DNA of 64,000 bases from assembly GCA_037783545.1 (NCBI GenBank), contig JBBELK010000459.1, positions 496,001-560,000 of the forward strand, written 5' to 3'. This DNA comes from Henricia sp. BOLD:AAB3569. Lineage: Eukaryota; Echinodermata; Asteroidea; Spinulosida; Echinasteridae. Below are positions 41,510 to 52,612 of this stretch, one piece after another. The position numbers were made by a program, and so were the translations under genes. Within the stretch, counting starts at the first letter, position 1. The number at the start of each line of letters is the position of its first letter. The notes beneath the pieces are model-generated. The model had not been told where the DNA came from, made no database searches, and saw only the letters and a list, made by a program, of their open reading frames with translations.

Positions 41510-41645
41510 GAGTGGGAATTTTCAGCACACAGAAGTTTTATGCAGTCATGCATAATGAAGCTGTTATGTGAATATTTCGATGCCAACTTAATTATAAAAG
41601 AAATTTTCAAATTTTGATTAAACTGAAAATTTTCATTACTTTTAT
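41510..41645. repeat. Family H repeat, copy 3
   Basis: GAGTGGGAATTTTCAGCACA, TTTATGCAGTCATGCATAAT, GTGAATATTTCGATGCCAAC and TTTTGATTAAACTGAAA match copy 1. Confidence 0.75.
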
Positions 41646-42242
41646 CGCTCGGTATAGTATTTTTCTTCAACTCAAAAAGTTGCAAATCTATACCTACATC
41701 ACAAATATGATAAAATGTATTGAGCAATTTACCTTTGAAGACTAATAGAGGTACATGTATTTTAGCTCAAATTCCCAGTCACTTTCAAATTGAGTTATAA
41801 GTGGTACTCTCCACAGTAAAGGGGACATTTTGGCAACACAGACCATATTTTCGAGGAAATACCTTTGTCTGGTCTCAAAATAAAAGAAATAAGTTTCAGT
41901 TGTTCCGAAGAAGCAGTGAAAAGTTCTTGTTTAAAAAATGGCCCTTTTAAAAGTCAGTACTTCGGTTGAAGTCACAAGTCTTTCCAAAATCAGTCGGGTA
42001 TTAAGTCCCCCAAACCCCCCAAAAATGTGATTCATTTTGGTTTCTAAGCCAAGTGGTGTTGTTGTATTCTATAGAAAGAAAATCATGTCAAATTGTTTTA
42101 AATGATTTTGAAGTGCGTGTCCATTATAATTCTTAATCAAGTTTTAAGCCAGTTTTATAAATGTTTTAAAAAATAATTTGATTATTTGTAGATGTTTTGA
42201 CTAATTATAACTAAAATTGCACCGATAGTCACAAATAACATA

Positions 42243-42422
42243 TACAGTAAACTCTCATTATAGCGCTCTTCAAGGGACCGAAATAGTTTGAGCTTTATAT
42301 CCAGAGAGCGCTACATAACCAGTGCATACACAATGCAGAGAAAAATGGCCGGGACTTACAAAAGGAGCTTTATATCGAGAAGAGCTTTATATCGGATGGT
42401 GTTATAACGAGAGTTTACTCTG
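42243..42422. mobile_element. pogo/Tigger-type MITE, copy 2
   Basis: TACAGTAAACTCTCATTATA opposes GTTATAACGAGAGTTTACTC. GAGCTTTATATC and GCGCTCT words match copy 1 at 24418. Confidence 0.78.
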
Positions 42423-42619
42423 AGCACCTGTAGATTCGAAATTTTTGTTTGATGTGACAATTGTTTGTAATTTTAAGGGCTGTAACTGGCAAAGAATTTT
42501 ATTATTTCATTCAATTAGATCCAACTGCCTTGAAGTTTCTTGGATTTTAATCCATTTGTAAGAATTTTTTGCTGAAAGTTGGATTTTTACTTAAAATTTT
42601 CCAAATGAAACCCTGTAAC

Positions 42620-42845
42620 TCACCACCGCCCCGCCCCGCCCCGCCCCGCCCCGCCCCGCCTCCAGTATGTACTTGAGAAAGTAATGCATGTATGAATTTT
42701 TAAATCCCATGCCTTCCTAGGGGTGGAGATTTTGTCACTCAAAAAGTCATATGCAGCATGATATGGGGCCAAGGGTACCGCCTACCATTGTCCCCCCCCC
42801 CCCCTCCCCCCCCCCCCCCCCCCCCCTCCCCTCCCTCCCTCCCCA
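42620..42845. repeat. CCCCG tandem repeat and C-rich tract
   Basis: 42626-42661 holds about six CCCCG units. 42791-42845 is almost pure C broken by single T. Both are simple repeats. The minus strand could form G-quadruplexes. Confidence 0.85.
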
Positions 42846-43147
42846 TTGTATCTCAAACATCCAAGGAATTCCTTTCAGTTTTTAGGGGGTGTGGTGCGTT
42901 AACAAAAGGAAAGGGTGTGTCAAGTCATAGGGGCGTTAGGGGAGTCTTTAGGCCCCAAATCGTGCTGGGTGACAAGTCATACCCCAGGGAAGGGGTGGGG
43001 GGAACAGTTGATAAGTGCATCAAAATAAAAAGGTACATGTACAAGTTTTAAGACTTCTCTGTACATATATTTGAGGTTCGTACCCAACCTAGTCCGATTA
43101 GAAAAACGTACATCTTTAAGTTTACCATGTTTTTAAACAGGTTAAAA

Positions 43148-43314
43148 CAGCAGCCGATTTCACGAATCCTTACACACTGTATAAGCCCGCTTGCGCAACT
43201 TTTTAGTGCATAAGCTGCGCAACATTCCTGTGATAATTACACGCAAGCCAATGGGGCTTATGCCATTTTCAAAAGTTGCGCAAGCTACAAAATTATTCGT
43301 GAAATCGGTTTCTG
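43148..43314. mobile_element. MITE with CCGATTTCACGAAT termini
   Basis: CAGCAGCCGATTTCACGAAT opposes ATTCGTGAAATCGGTTTCTG. ATAAGCCCGCTTGCGCAACT opposes AGTTGCGCAAG and GGCTTAT. About 167 bp. Confidence 0.75.
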
Positions 43315-43831
43315 GTTTTTGTACCCTGACCTCCACAATTCCCTAACATGTGTGTGAATAATAATTTTCCTTGATTTTTTGTTGACCACAGACTCCCTAA
43401 AAATGAATAAAATGTGGCCACTAACTGTTGTGGCTCATTATAATAACACAGGGTTACTTGAATGAAGGTTGTTTGATAAATGCATGTATTGTAATGCACA
43501 TTGTATGTATATTGGGTAAATATAAAATTGTTATATTCTATAACGGGTGGCACTGACTGTGTATACATGTAGTATGTATTATATATTTAAAAATGCTGGC
43601 TTTGATGGTATAATCAATGTTTTTGGGCAAATTGCTTGTTTATAAGCACGTATTTTAATGAATAATCACTGAATATTTGGAAGTGAGAAAATTGAGTTAA
43701 TTTTTTTAGGTTTTTTTTATTCACTAGACTAATCCAGAAGCATTTATTCCCCGCCCATTAACCAGTCATTTTCAGGGACAATAGTGATCTATGTGGTCTT
43801 TTTGTGACCTGTACAATCTACTGATTATGCG

Positions 43832-44035
43832 CACTGACCTACAGGTATATACAATGGACTAGGTATCCATATTGAGTGACTCTCTAAACGAAGCAACTGT
43901 CGGCCATTTTACTTTAGGCATCTTACTCTTGACAATGTACATGAAAGATGGCCGCCGTGTTGCTTCAATTCTCACATACTGTACATGTACTAGCCATCTC
44001 CCATTGTACACCAGTCCATTGTGTAGAGGTCAGTG
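43832..44035. mobile_element. MITE with CACTGACCT termini
   Basis: CACTGACCTACAGGTATATA then CAATGGACT opposes AGTCCATTGTGTAGAGGTCA, GTG. GAAGCAAC and GTTGCTTC, and GCCATTTT and GATGGCC, also oppose near the centre. Confidence 0.6.
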
Positions 44036-44773
44036 ATTGTCCATAATCCAATGTCGCTAACTTGCTGGACTCATTTCTATATTTCTAGTATGTGGGTGGA
44101 GCTTACTGGATCGGTGTCTGTCTGCAAAGTTAGGCTACGATGCCTTAAGCAGCCATTTTTTTCTACAGCTATTTTCAGTCACATGACTGGCATCACATGA
44201 CCATTGCGCGCGCCATGTGTTACGAGGTGACATAACTCTGTGAGGTTATCAGGCCATTGAAGTGTTTTGTATTAAGACTTGTGATTTTGCTCACATTTTT
44301 ACTGGTGCATTATTCACACGGTGTCAAATAGGACTTTAAGATTGTCTCATCGACTGTGTGGACTGAGATGTCATGACGTCATGTTCAAGTTTCAGAAAGA
44401 ATTCCTAAAACATAGTCACTGCATTTTCGATTCAGACAGTGGATCCGAGATGATTTGAAACAGGGGCTTTGGGTTTCGGAAGATGTTGAAAGACATGTAA
44501 ATACTGTTATTTGACACAAACTTGTTGGTGATTGTATATATACAATATATATGTATTCCTATAGTATTACTGTAAATACGGTATGGGCACTAATTTCTAA
44601 TATGACATTTGAATGGAAAACATTTGTTGCAAGAGTTATGGCCAAATCACTATCGTACCAATATACATAGTACCAATTTTGTGTTCAATCTTTGGTACAG
44701 AAAATGTTTGGCAAGTGAGATGTTTTCATGTACACGTACTGTATGTTACGCACGCTTCATTAACAAACGATGA
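44036..44773. other. Intergenic, no feature recognised
   Basis: It includes TGACATCATGAC-like words and AT-rich sequence. No supported exon or repeat. Confidence 0.4.
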
Positions 44774-44881
44774 TTAAAGGTACAGGCTCGTCAGCAATGC
44801 GCGCGCCAAATTCGTACCACGAAATACGCAGCAGCTCCACGCATTTGCTACACGGAGCTGCATATTTCTTTGTGCCTTTAA
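44774..44881. mobile_element. Palindromic MITE-A, copy 4 (right arm deleted)
   Basis: TTAA, AGGTACAGGCTCGTCAGC begins a full left arm, but on the right only CGGAGCTGCATATTTC remains before TGTGCCT, TTAA. About 35 bp of the right arm are missing. Confidence 0.85.
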
Positions 44882-45349
44882 CTATAAATTTTCGTAAACA
44901 AAGTGCTTTTCCTACCGGTAAATGTGATCAGGGTCAATAACATGACCACAGATCAAGCTAAAAAAAAAATACACAACATGTTTGTAAAAATCCGAGTACA
45001 AATTCTGAATAAGAAATTACCTGAGGCTGATTTTTTGTGAAAGAAAAAAAAACAGAATCGGGGTTAAGGTAACGTTTGCTGATGTATATGTATATAGAAT
45101 ATGGGCAATTTGTGGGGGAAATGTTTTATGATTTCTTTAAATTCATTGCACAACGTGTCGGCAAGATACGAATAAAGAGAGAAATTATCCCCAAAATGGT
45201 CTTTGCAAAATTGAGATTTTCTTTTGTAGACGTTTCTGTCTTGTAAGCAAAATGTCTTATTAACATGGAGGTTTCTCTGTACCCTTAAAGATAGATTACA
45301 CGATTGGAAAACTTTTTTAAAACAGGAACAACACCATTGCATAACTAAA

Positions 45350-45660
45350 GAATAATGTTGATAAACTGCCTTGTAGAAATTTCAGCCACATAGATGCAGT
45401 AATACTTCAGAAAACCTTAAAATTCAGTGCATGTTTTTTTGTGTTGAATGTTATTTTTTTTAAATTGTTTGCAGACGATTTTTTAAAGCACTAGTTGGCA
45501 ATTTTTCCCACAAAGGTACCATTTTACACGGGGTTGGGTTAGGGGAGGGGGTGGTGTGGTAGGTGGCTGGATGCTGTGCTTGTTACCTTTGCTATCAACA
45601 CTTTTAGTCGGGATTTTCTTTTGAACTCGTGAAGTAAAATGTTGGGTCACTGCGGCGCGG
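45350..45660. repeat. Family D repeat, copy 3
   Basis: AATGTTGATAAACTGCCTTG, TAGAAATTTCAGCCACATAG, ATGCAGTAATACTTCAGAAA, ACAAAGGTACCATTTTACAC and CTATCAACACTTTTAGTC match 2500-2885 in the same orientation. A GGTTGGGTTAGGGGAGGGGG stretch is inserted near 45535. Confidence 0.7.
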
Positions 45661-45906
45661 CCGAGACTACATGTGCACAGCTACACGAAGCTTACCTGGG
45701 AAATGCTCCAGGAATATTTGATTAGCTTACGAAAGCATTGCCGCGGGAACGGTAAACAGATCGCTTTAATTATCATGGTTATCGGTGTTTTTCGTTTTTA
45801 TCGCAAAAACAGCCACATTAGGGCCTAAAGGGTAGTTTTTGTAATCCATATCTACAGTGAAACATGTACTGTGGGCACTTTCGGGACCATAAAAACAGGT
45901 GGCCTC

Positions 45907-46117
45907 AAATCTGAAATTGCAATTAAGTTGACATCAAAATATTCATATTCTTGGGTTTCACTTCAACCGGTTGCTATCCGCCATTACTGTGTCCATACTA
46001 TGGCAAGCCAAAGCGACACAGTAATGGCGGATAGCAACCGTTGTCAAGCCAAGTGAAACCCAAGAATAGAGGTTTAAAATCTGAAATTGCAATTAAGTTG
46101 ACATCGAAATATTCATA
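45907..46117. mobile_element. Palindrome flanked by 41-bp direct repeats
   Basis: The direct repeat AAATCTGAAATTGCAATTAA continues GTTGACATC(A/G)AAATATT, at 45907-45947 and 46077-46117, with one difference. Between them 45947-46067 is a palindrome: ATTCTTGGGTTTCACTT and GGTTGCTATCCGCCATTACT oppose AGTAATGGCGGATAGCAACC and AAGTGAAACCCAAGAAT. The repeats belong to family H in inverse orientation. Confidence 0.8.
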
Positions 46118-46195
46118 GGCTATAGGCCTTAAGGCTTTATTTTGCTTAACTACATAAAGCTTCTGTGTGCTAAAAATTCCCACTCTCGGACTGAC
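46077..46195. repeat. Family H repeat, copy 4 (inverse)
   Basis: GACATCGAAATATTCAT, ACATAAAGCTTCTGTGTGCT and AAAAATTCCCACTCTC are the reverse of copies 1-3. Confidence 0.7.
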
Positions 46196-46431
46196 TGCGT
46201 TTAGTAGTGTTTTTAATCAAAAGTGGAGAGCATGTTGCTCGGAATATAGGCTACGCTTCGGCAAATCCTCTCTAGAGTCAATTATAATCTATTTAATTTG
46301 GCAATCGGATTTTTGTCTTTATTTGGAGGAATCGACTTATTCGACTCCCATTATCCGACTACCTGGCGAACTTAGGCCTATAATACCAAGGAGTTAACAG
46401 GGTTTTTGAACAGGTTTGCGAGATATTATTC

Positions 46432-46700
46432 TCATTTCCGAGTGGTTTGGGTCATTGACTCACAATCATAGGTAAAAACTTGGGGTTGCGTGTTCGAACC
46501 TCCTTAATCACACTTGTTCCGTCCTTCGGAAGGGATGTAAAGCCGTTGGTCCAGTGTGTTAGGTAACGCACTGTAAAGATCCCAGAGCATTCTTTCGTGA
46601 AGAGCAAGGGGAGGGATTCCCCGGTGTCTCTGGCCGTTTCTAATTCAACTTAGAAGTAGATAGTTATTCGAATATCTATGTTTATTGATCCCATTCCTGT
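46432..46700 (+). mobile_element. tRNA-derived SINE family 4, copy a
   Basis: A degraded tRNA-like head (GTTTGGGTCATTGACTCACA, AACTTGGGGTTGCGTGTTCG) is followed by a well-kept body: TCCTTCGGAAGGGATGTAAA, GCCGTTGGTCCAGTGTGTTA, AAGATCCCAGAGCATTC and CCGGTGTCTCTGGCC. The same body is at 49851. The head has lost about 30 bp after the B box. Confidence 0.85.
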
Positions 46701-48248
46701 AATTGGCGGTCCTTCCGCTGTTGGATGTGGTGAATAAATAGATAAATAAATCAATATACATGTACAAACATCATAAAACATACCACAATGCATGTTATAT
46801 GTCTATAGGCGAAAAACAGCTAAAAGTGAAGTGCAGCAAAGGGTTCCTCATCAAAAAAGTAAAACTTTTTTCAGTTTTGTTAAATAACCTTTTGAAGGTC
46901 CTCATAAAATTCCCACAGTTGCTTCGTCCATTGAGGCACGTTATGTGGAATTTCTTTTCGTTTTAGAACGACAGGTGCCAGTGTATACACACTGAACACA
47001 ATAGAATTACATAACAACTGGCTATATAAACGCCACGTTTGCTTCAGTAGCTCACTCTCGGTCAACCGTGTCAACTTTGCAGTACAATCCCGCCCACCCC
47101 ATTTTCCCACTTCAATCAGAATTCGGACCTGGGGAGTGCACCCCTGTCGAGTGCCCTGGATGCACCCACGTTTCCTCCAATGGCTGGGGGTTTTTCGTGG
47201 CCACCGAGCGCCAGCACACATTGCTGGTCCGACACTCGACCCGAATTCAGTTTCAGTTCCGAGACACTTTATTGTCGAGACCTAGATACTGTGAACTTTC
47301 TTATTGTTTACAGCTCGCAATTCATACATCCAACTTGGTTCAGATGCTAGTTTGATAGCCTCTAAATCGCTAGGCCTTTAACACGGCTTACACCAGACGT
47401 GTATAATTATTGTGCATTTGTGCATATAATTTGATCCTAATCAAGCTGATTAGCGGAGTTTAAAATAAATCGAACAGCAAGGTTCACACAACGACCTAGC
47501 CACTGTTCACCATTGGAAACATTTGACCTGTTTTTGTCCTTTTCTTGTCTCACATGAGGTATAAATAGAAAAGAAATGAATTTTCTGACGGAAGTATGGA
47601 GGAAGAAAATATACTGTGTGTGGCCAGATTATCCAGGATTGTACACACACAAATCCTAAAGTCCTGGCCACTGGCCGCATTAGAGAGGGACCCTAATATC
47701 AAGATTCTACCTCGGAGTCCATATGTTTGTGTACAAACTGATTTATTATGATCGAACAGATTTGGCCACTTTAGGCAGGTGGCCTCTTTATAAAGGTGGC
47801 CTTAAGAGCAGGTTTTACTGTATATGACCAAATAACCCTCTCAACCCCCTCAGCTCTCAGTGGGCGCCGGGAACTGAAAGAGTACATGTACCTGTGCCCA
47901 TTGCAACGGACATTGAAATTGTCCTGTTTTTAACAAAACCCTCATCGAATAATATTGCTTTTCCACTCTCCACAGTCGATTTCTGCAATCACCAGTGGGC
48001 GAAAATTGTGTTGTTTTTTCCTTCCCACGGGAAATAGAAAAATAGAAACGCTGATTTCGTCCGGTCATTTAGCATGACAAAAACTGGGAAGAGGGAAAAC
48101 ATGTAAAAAAGGTCGGCACCACTGTAATGAGGCGATCAGCACGGTGGAAAAACCGTACCCACGGCAACAGCGTGTTTAATTACGAGGGTTTTTGCGTGGG
48201 CCTAGCCTGCTTACATAGGTGATTGACTTGCCAAAGATATTCTGAAGA
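46701..48248. other. Intergenic, mostly unassigned, with one Tigger-like end
   Basis: 47756-47822 (GGTGGCCTCTTTATAAAGGT, CTTAAGAGCAGGTTTTACTG) resembles a pogo/Tigger terminus (CAGTAAAACCTGCTCTTAAG on the minus strand), but its partner is not clear. Open frames at 46880-47355 on both strands resemble no family I know. Nothing else can be supported. Confidence 0.4.
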
Positions 48249-49309
48249 TTAAAGGAGCGTACCAGATTTTTTGTTAAAAGGATTTCGTTCTAAACTAATA
48301 AAATACCGCCCAGCTCTCCCTCCACCGTGACCCCCAGCCACCCATCCCCCCCCCCCCCCCCCCACCCCCCTCAACCCCGGCCCCTCCCCTCCCCCCAAAA
48401 AAAATATATAGGAAGAAAATTGAGGAATTTGCAATCTCGAATTTGGATGTGAGCAAAAAGGTATCATGGTGTAATCACCTTTATGTATTATAACTGGATA
48501 AATTAGTTTAAAACTTCGGTGGATTTTTGACGATATCCCTAGCTGGAAATATACGGAGTGATTGAGGACGCGAAATTTCAGAATGGTAATGAGAAAAATT
48601 TGACACGTGATATGGTATCAAAATTTCAATACCCATGGGAAAAATTAGGGAGTCAAAAAGTGATTTGGTCATGCTCCATTAAAGCAATTTCTGCAAGCGT
48701 TAACTTTTTTTAAAGCTTGACCAGATCACGGTTTTTGAACCCCGCCCCCACATTTACGTCATGGCTGGTAAGATTTTGATATCATATCATGTGTTTGCCA
48801 TTCTGAAATTTCGCGCTCTCGATCCGTATATCCTGCCGAAGTGAAATATGTCATCTTTTGTTGATTGCCTAGGCAATTGGCTCTACGCTAAAAATCACTG
48901 AACTGTGTCCCTGTGCTTTTGCAATGGTACTTTTTCCGACGGCCATGATGTTTAAAGCCAATTGCCATGGCAACACGTCACACTACGGCCGTCTATTTCC
49001 AACCACCAATTTATCCGGTTTCATAAAGCACTGCAGTGAGTATAGTGTAATCCGAGCAACATTTAGTGAGCCCGCCCTCTTGTGGTTCTTCCATTGTTAC
49101 TGCGGTTTATTTATATTGTGACGGCATGTAAACACCCTGGAGATACACCGCAGTTTTCATTCGTCGGATTAGTCATTACACCAGCCATTTTTACTTCCAT
49201 TGCAAACTTTTCTGTTTTCCTGTCATGCATAGATAGTATTTTGGGGAGGTATTTTTGTTAGGTTGGAACGAAATCCATTTTTGGGACAAATCTTAACACG
49301 CTCCTTTAA
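48249..49309. mobile_element. Family F element, full palindromic copy flanked by TTAA
   Basis: TTAA, AGGAGCGT and AAAAGGATTTCGTTC begin the left arm; the right arm ends GAACGAAATCCATTTTTGGG, then ACGCTCCT, TTAA. GTAATGAGAAAAATTTGACA and GATATGGTATCAAAAT also recur inverted (ATTTTGATATCATATCA, TGCCATTCTGAAATTTC). A C-rich run at 48348-48390 interrupts the left arm. About 1.06 kb, non-coding. Confidence 0.78.
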
Positions 49310-49850
49310 TAGTCAGACATCAGTGGGCCGGACTTGTGAATATGTTGTATGCAACTTTTTGTTTTCCTAGAGAGTTGTCCTTTTGCGTGTAACATTTGCA
49401 TAATGTCTGGTGCCCAGAATTCCTCAATTTCAAATGGAGGTACAGTTTAGAAAGTCACATACTATCGTTGCCACTGGTGCACGTCATATCCCAGAAATCA
49501 ACAGTCGAGCTTCAATTATGCCATTCCTCCTCTGGCGAACACGGTACTACTTCACATTTGCCGCGTGCACCGCTTAGCAAGAAAAATTTAGTCTGGTCAA
49601 GTGGACAGTAAGTGTGCATGTGAAAGGAAGTACGTCAATACACTGACAGACGCTATTCATGTGAAACATGCAAAAGGCTAATCGCTGCGTCATCTTGATG
49701 ATGTGCAGGTTTTCTACTTCCAACTGTGAGTATTTTTGATCGGCTATCTTGTAGAAGTGGACATAATTTGATCAGCAGCGCAAAGACCTTTTTGGCCACT
49801 TTGACCCTACTCGGGTGGTTTTATTTCGAGAGATACACCAAGCGTGTGGG
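49310..49850. other. Intergenic, no feature recognised
   Basis: No exon-like or repeat structure I can support. Confidence 0.4.
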
Positions 49851-50225
49851 GTACCGTGGCCGAGCGGTTAAGGTCATTGACTCGCAATCATAGGTGAAAA
49901 CTTGGGGTTGCAGGTTCGAACCTTCCCACGGCTACGCGTACCTGTGCCCTTGGGCAAGGCACTCAACCACACTTGCTCCATCCTTCGGAAGGGATGTAAA
50001 GCCGTTGGTCCAGTGTGTTAGGTAATAGAAACGCACTCTAAAGATCCCAGAGCATTCTTTCGTGAAGAGCAAGGGGGATCATCCCCGGTGTCTCTGGCCA
50101 TTTCTAATTCTAATTCTTCATGGGTTTCCTCACGCTTGCGAGTGACAGTGCAATGAGCACTATTGAGGAATCCTTGGTATGAATACCAGAAAGAAATAAT
50201 AATAATAAAGAAATAATAAAGCATG
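49851..50225 (+). mobile_element. tRNA-derived SINE family 4, copy b (full length)
   Basis: The head GTACCGTGGCCGAGCGGTTA (A box) through B box GCAGGTTCGAACC and CCCACGGCTAC forms a closed acceptor stem with a long variable arm. Then come CCCTTGGGCAAGGCACTCAA, TCCTTCGGAAGGGATGTAAA, the same body as 46432, CTTCATGGGTTTCCTCACGC, and a tail of AATAATAATAAAG at 50196-50220. It is the best-preserved SINE in the window. Confidence 0.88.
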
Positions 50226-50899
50226 AGCCGTTTTGAAAACAGCCCATGTACAATGTAATATTGTGCAAACATAAAACAGTCGACATGCTCATTTTTCTCG
50301 AGCATAAAACAGCCGTATGCACGTTTAAATATTACCCATAACGCATGTGGCTTCCTCTTTCACTCCGCCACAGTCGTAGCAGGTACTGGGCAAAAAAGTC
50401 AGTGTTAAAATCAACAAACATCGACAATTTGCGAACAATTTTTCTCTTTTTATTTAATGTTTTGGAAAATTAACATTTTACGACTTCAGACTGTTCCAAA
50501 ATATTTATGAAATTCAGTGTGATAAGAAGGAGAGAGGAATGACAATTCCACTGGTTATGTGCGTGTGAAACTGTGTAGACATACAATGATACATGTTGGC
50601 CTAGCGGGTGCAGGTCAACTCGACCGTTTGCCATTTCGACTCGAACCAACTCGACCGTTGTACCAGCTCGACCGTTGAGCCAACTCGTCTGTTGACCAAC
50701 TCGACGATACGAATTGGGAAGTTGATCATGGCTTCAGACCTGCCTTGTGTGCAAAACATATGAGACGGGCTAAAACAAAAGTCCTCACAAAATCTTAAAG
50801 TTTTCCCACTCGAAATTTTGTATTTTTCCCTATCAAATCTGCACATTCCAATGCTATATCAGTCATTTTAACTTCCCAATTCTTACCACACACCCCCCA

Positions 50900-50930
<31 letters not shown>

Positions 50931-51001
50931 AACGGCATTTTTTTTCGTATACATTGAACAAAGATTTTAAGGAAATTACCTCCTGGAATCATTTGTAATT
51001 T
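50226..51001. other. Intergenic with a GACCGTTGA array and a C-run
   Basis: 50617-50710 is a degenerate array of CCAACTCGACCGTTGA units, the same word as in the arms of 32008-32590 but without an inverted partner. 50890-50918 is a C-run. No gene. Confidence 0.6.
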
Positions 51002-51270
51002 TAAGATATAGGCCTACTTCCCACTTGCACTTTTGTCGCAAATGTTGCTTTTCTGTAGAAAAATCATGTTTTCTTTCTCAAAAATTGCCTTCAGTTTAAT
51101 AGTGCACAAGATAACCATTCACGCCTGCGCGCAGCGCCCTCTGTTGTCGCGCTTACACACAGACCGCTCGCCACGTCATTTTGTTCATTACTTTATGCAG
51201 TAATTTTATCATTGGTTTATCTCAGAAATGCAACATTTGCGACGGAAGTGTCACTGGGAAGTATATCTTA
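51002..51270. mobile_element. TIR element, TTGTCGCAAATG type, copy 2
   Basis: TAAGATATAGGCCTACTTCC, CACTTTTGTCGCAAATGTTG opposes CAACATTTGCGACGGAAGTG and TGGGAAGTATATCTTA. It relates to 31378-31603 by the terminal block and by ATTATTTTC-like interior and AGCTATCGATTCCAA to the right. Confidence 0.75.
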
Positions 51271-52062
51271 GAATTGAATAAGCTATCGATTCCAACATAT
51301 AAATTTACCCAAATCCGTGTTCAATGTATATGAACAAAATACCAAACCAACAGTTTTCACCCTCAAAGTGGCCACAAATACACTTGACGCGACATCTAAG
51401 GAGCAAATTGGTATTGAGGTTTGAGCTGAGGTGTATTATCTTACTTGCCTTTTTGGAAAAAGTGCAATTTTCTGTCTGATTTCGAGACTGTTCCTTCCGT
51501 TACGAATTTCTAGCGTGACATGCACGCATCGTTTGAATAAGCGAAGTGCCTGGATATACTCATGCGTGCTCCATAGACTTACATGTGCGTAGTGCATGTA
51601 GTCTCAACTGGCGAATGTTTATGGTAGTTTTAGTTACCCCTTAAAATCCCCCACCCAAGGAGGCAAAACGTGCATTTGGCTCCAACCGGTTGTAAAGAAA
51701 TTTTAAATTTTATTTTAAAATTCCCCTGGAAAGAATTTACAAGTCAGACTTCACATAAGCCCTCATGCAATAAGCCTATTCTAAGTTTTTCCTAGTAAAT
51801 TCTTCATATTTTTTTCCCTCCAAATTTTGGTTTCTTCATTTAATAGATTTGCACTTACTGATTAGTGACGTCCGAGTACTAAATTCGTACCATTCCCACT
51901 TTGGGGCATAAGGAAGAGGGACAATTAATGGGTGCATTATTGATAGAATATTGAAATATTTGAATATTTTGGAACAATTCTTAGGCTTAGTTTATAGGTG
52001 CATCGATTTTGGTGGTTATGAATTTAACGCATTCAACCCCCTGTTTTTATTTTTACCTGCAG
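51271..52062. other. RPL31 5' region, untranslated exon not located
   Basis: In many animals the RPL31 start codon lies at or near the beginning of exon 2, after a short noncoding exon with a 5' pyrimidine tract. Here the ATG also sits directly after an acceptor, so such an exon should lie upstream. I could not identify it. No other feature is seen. Confidence 0.45.
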
Positions 52063-52160
52063 ATGGCTAAGAAAACTGACAAGAAAAAGGCCCGATCAGC
52101 CTTGAATGAGGTGGTGACTCGCGAGTACACCATCCACCTCCACAAGCGCATTCATGGCAT
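52063..52160 (+). CDS. RPL31: Ribosomal protein L31 (eL31), first coding exon
   Basis: eL31 is a large-subunit protein at the rim of the peptide exit tunnel, where nascent-chain factors dock. The predicted protein is 123 aa (human 125) in four coding exons whose phases all join. This exon starts with the ATG immediately after the acceptor TTACCTGCAG and encodes [15 protein letters not shown], then [17 protein letters not shown], the family signature near the N-terminus. It leaves with two bases (AT, donor GTATGT). The upstream untranslated exon was not found. All conserved blocks are intact, so the copy is functional rather than a processed pseudogene, as the introns also show. Confidence 0.96.
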
Positions 52161-52379
52161 GTATGTTGTCTAAACTAGTCTAGAAATAAACCTTATTGTC
52201 ATTAGCAAAGTAAGGGAAGAATTTAGTTGATCAGGGCTTCAGACCTTGTGTGCAAAACATATGAGACGGGCTGAAAAGTGTTTCCTCACAAAATCTTGTT
52301 TTGTTTTGTCATTAACAAATTTGGGCTTTTCCATCAATTCTGCATCTGAGTCTTTCCACGGTAAATACCTTTGTCTGGT

Positions 52380-52563
52380 CTCAAAATAAAAGAAATGAGT
52401 TTCAGTTGTCCTGAAGAGATAACTTTGGCCCAAAAAGGGTTACAAATAGTGTGACAACATGCCTTTCTAAAAACCCTGTGTACAAATTTCCAATATACGC
52501 TCGTAACCGGGACGACCTAAAAAGTGTCCGTCCCGATTACAAGCGTATACATGTATTGGAAAC
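52380..52563. mobile_element. Family M element, hairpin copy in RPL31 intron 1
   Basis: GAGATAACTTTGGCCCAAAA and GTGACAACATGCCTTTCTAA match 17650-17715. TTTCCAATATACGCTCGTAA and CCGGGACG oppose CGTCCCGATTACAAGCGTAT and TGGAAA. The stem keeps its pairing although its sequence differs from copy 1. Confidence 0.7.
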
Positions 52564-52612
52564 CCCCACCCCCTGTAACACCTCCAATAACAAATTTCTA
52601 TCCGATTATCAG

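Noticed and set aside
42758..43051. Proline-rich protein
   Set aside because: The prolines are the translation of a C-run with no start or splice support.
46880..47355. Overlapping open frames of about 100 codons on both strands
   Set aside because: Neither resembles a known domain, and overlapping open frames of this size occur by chance.
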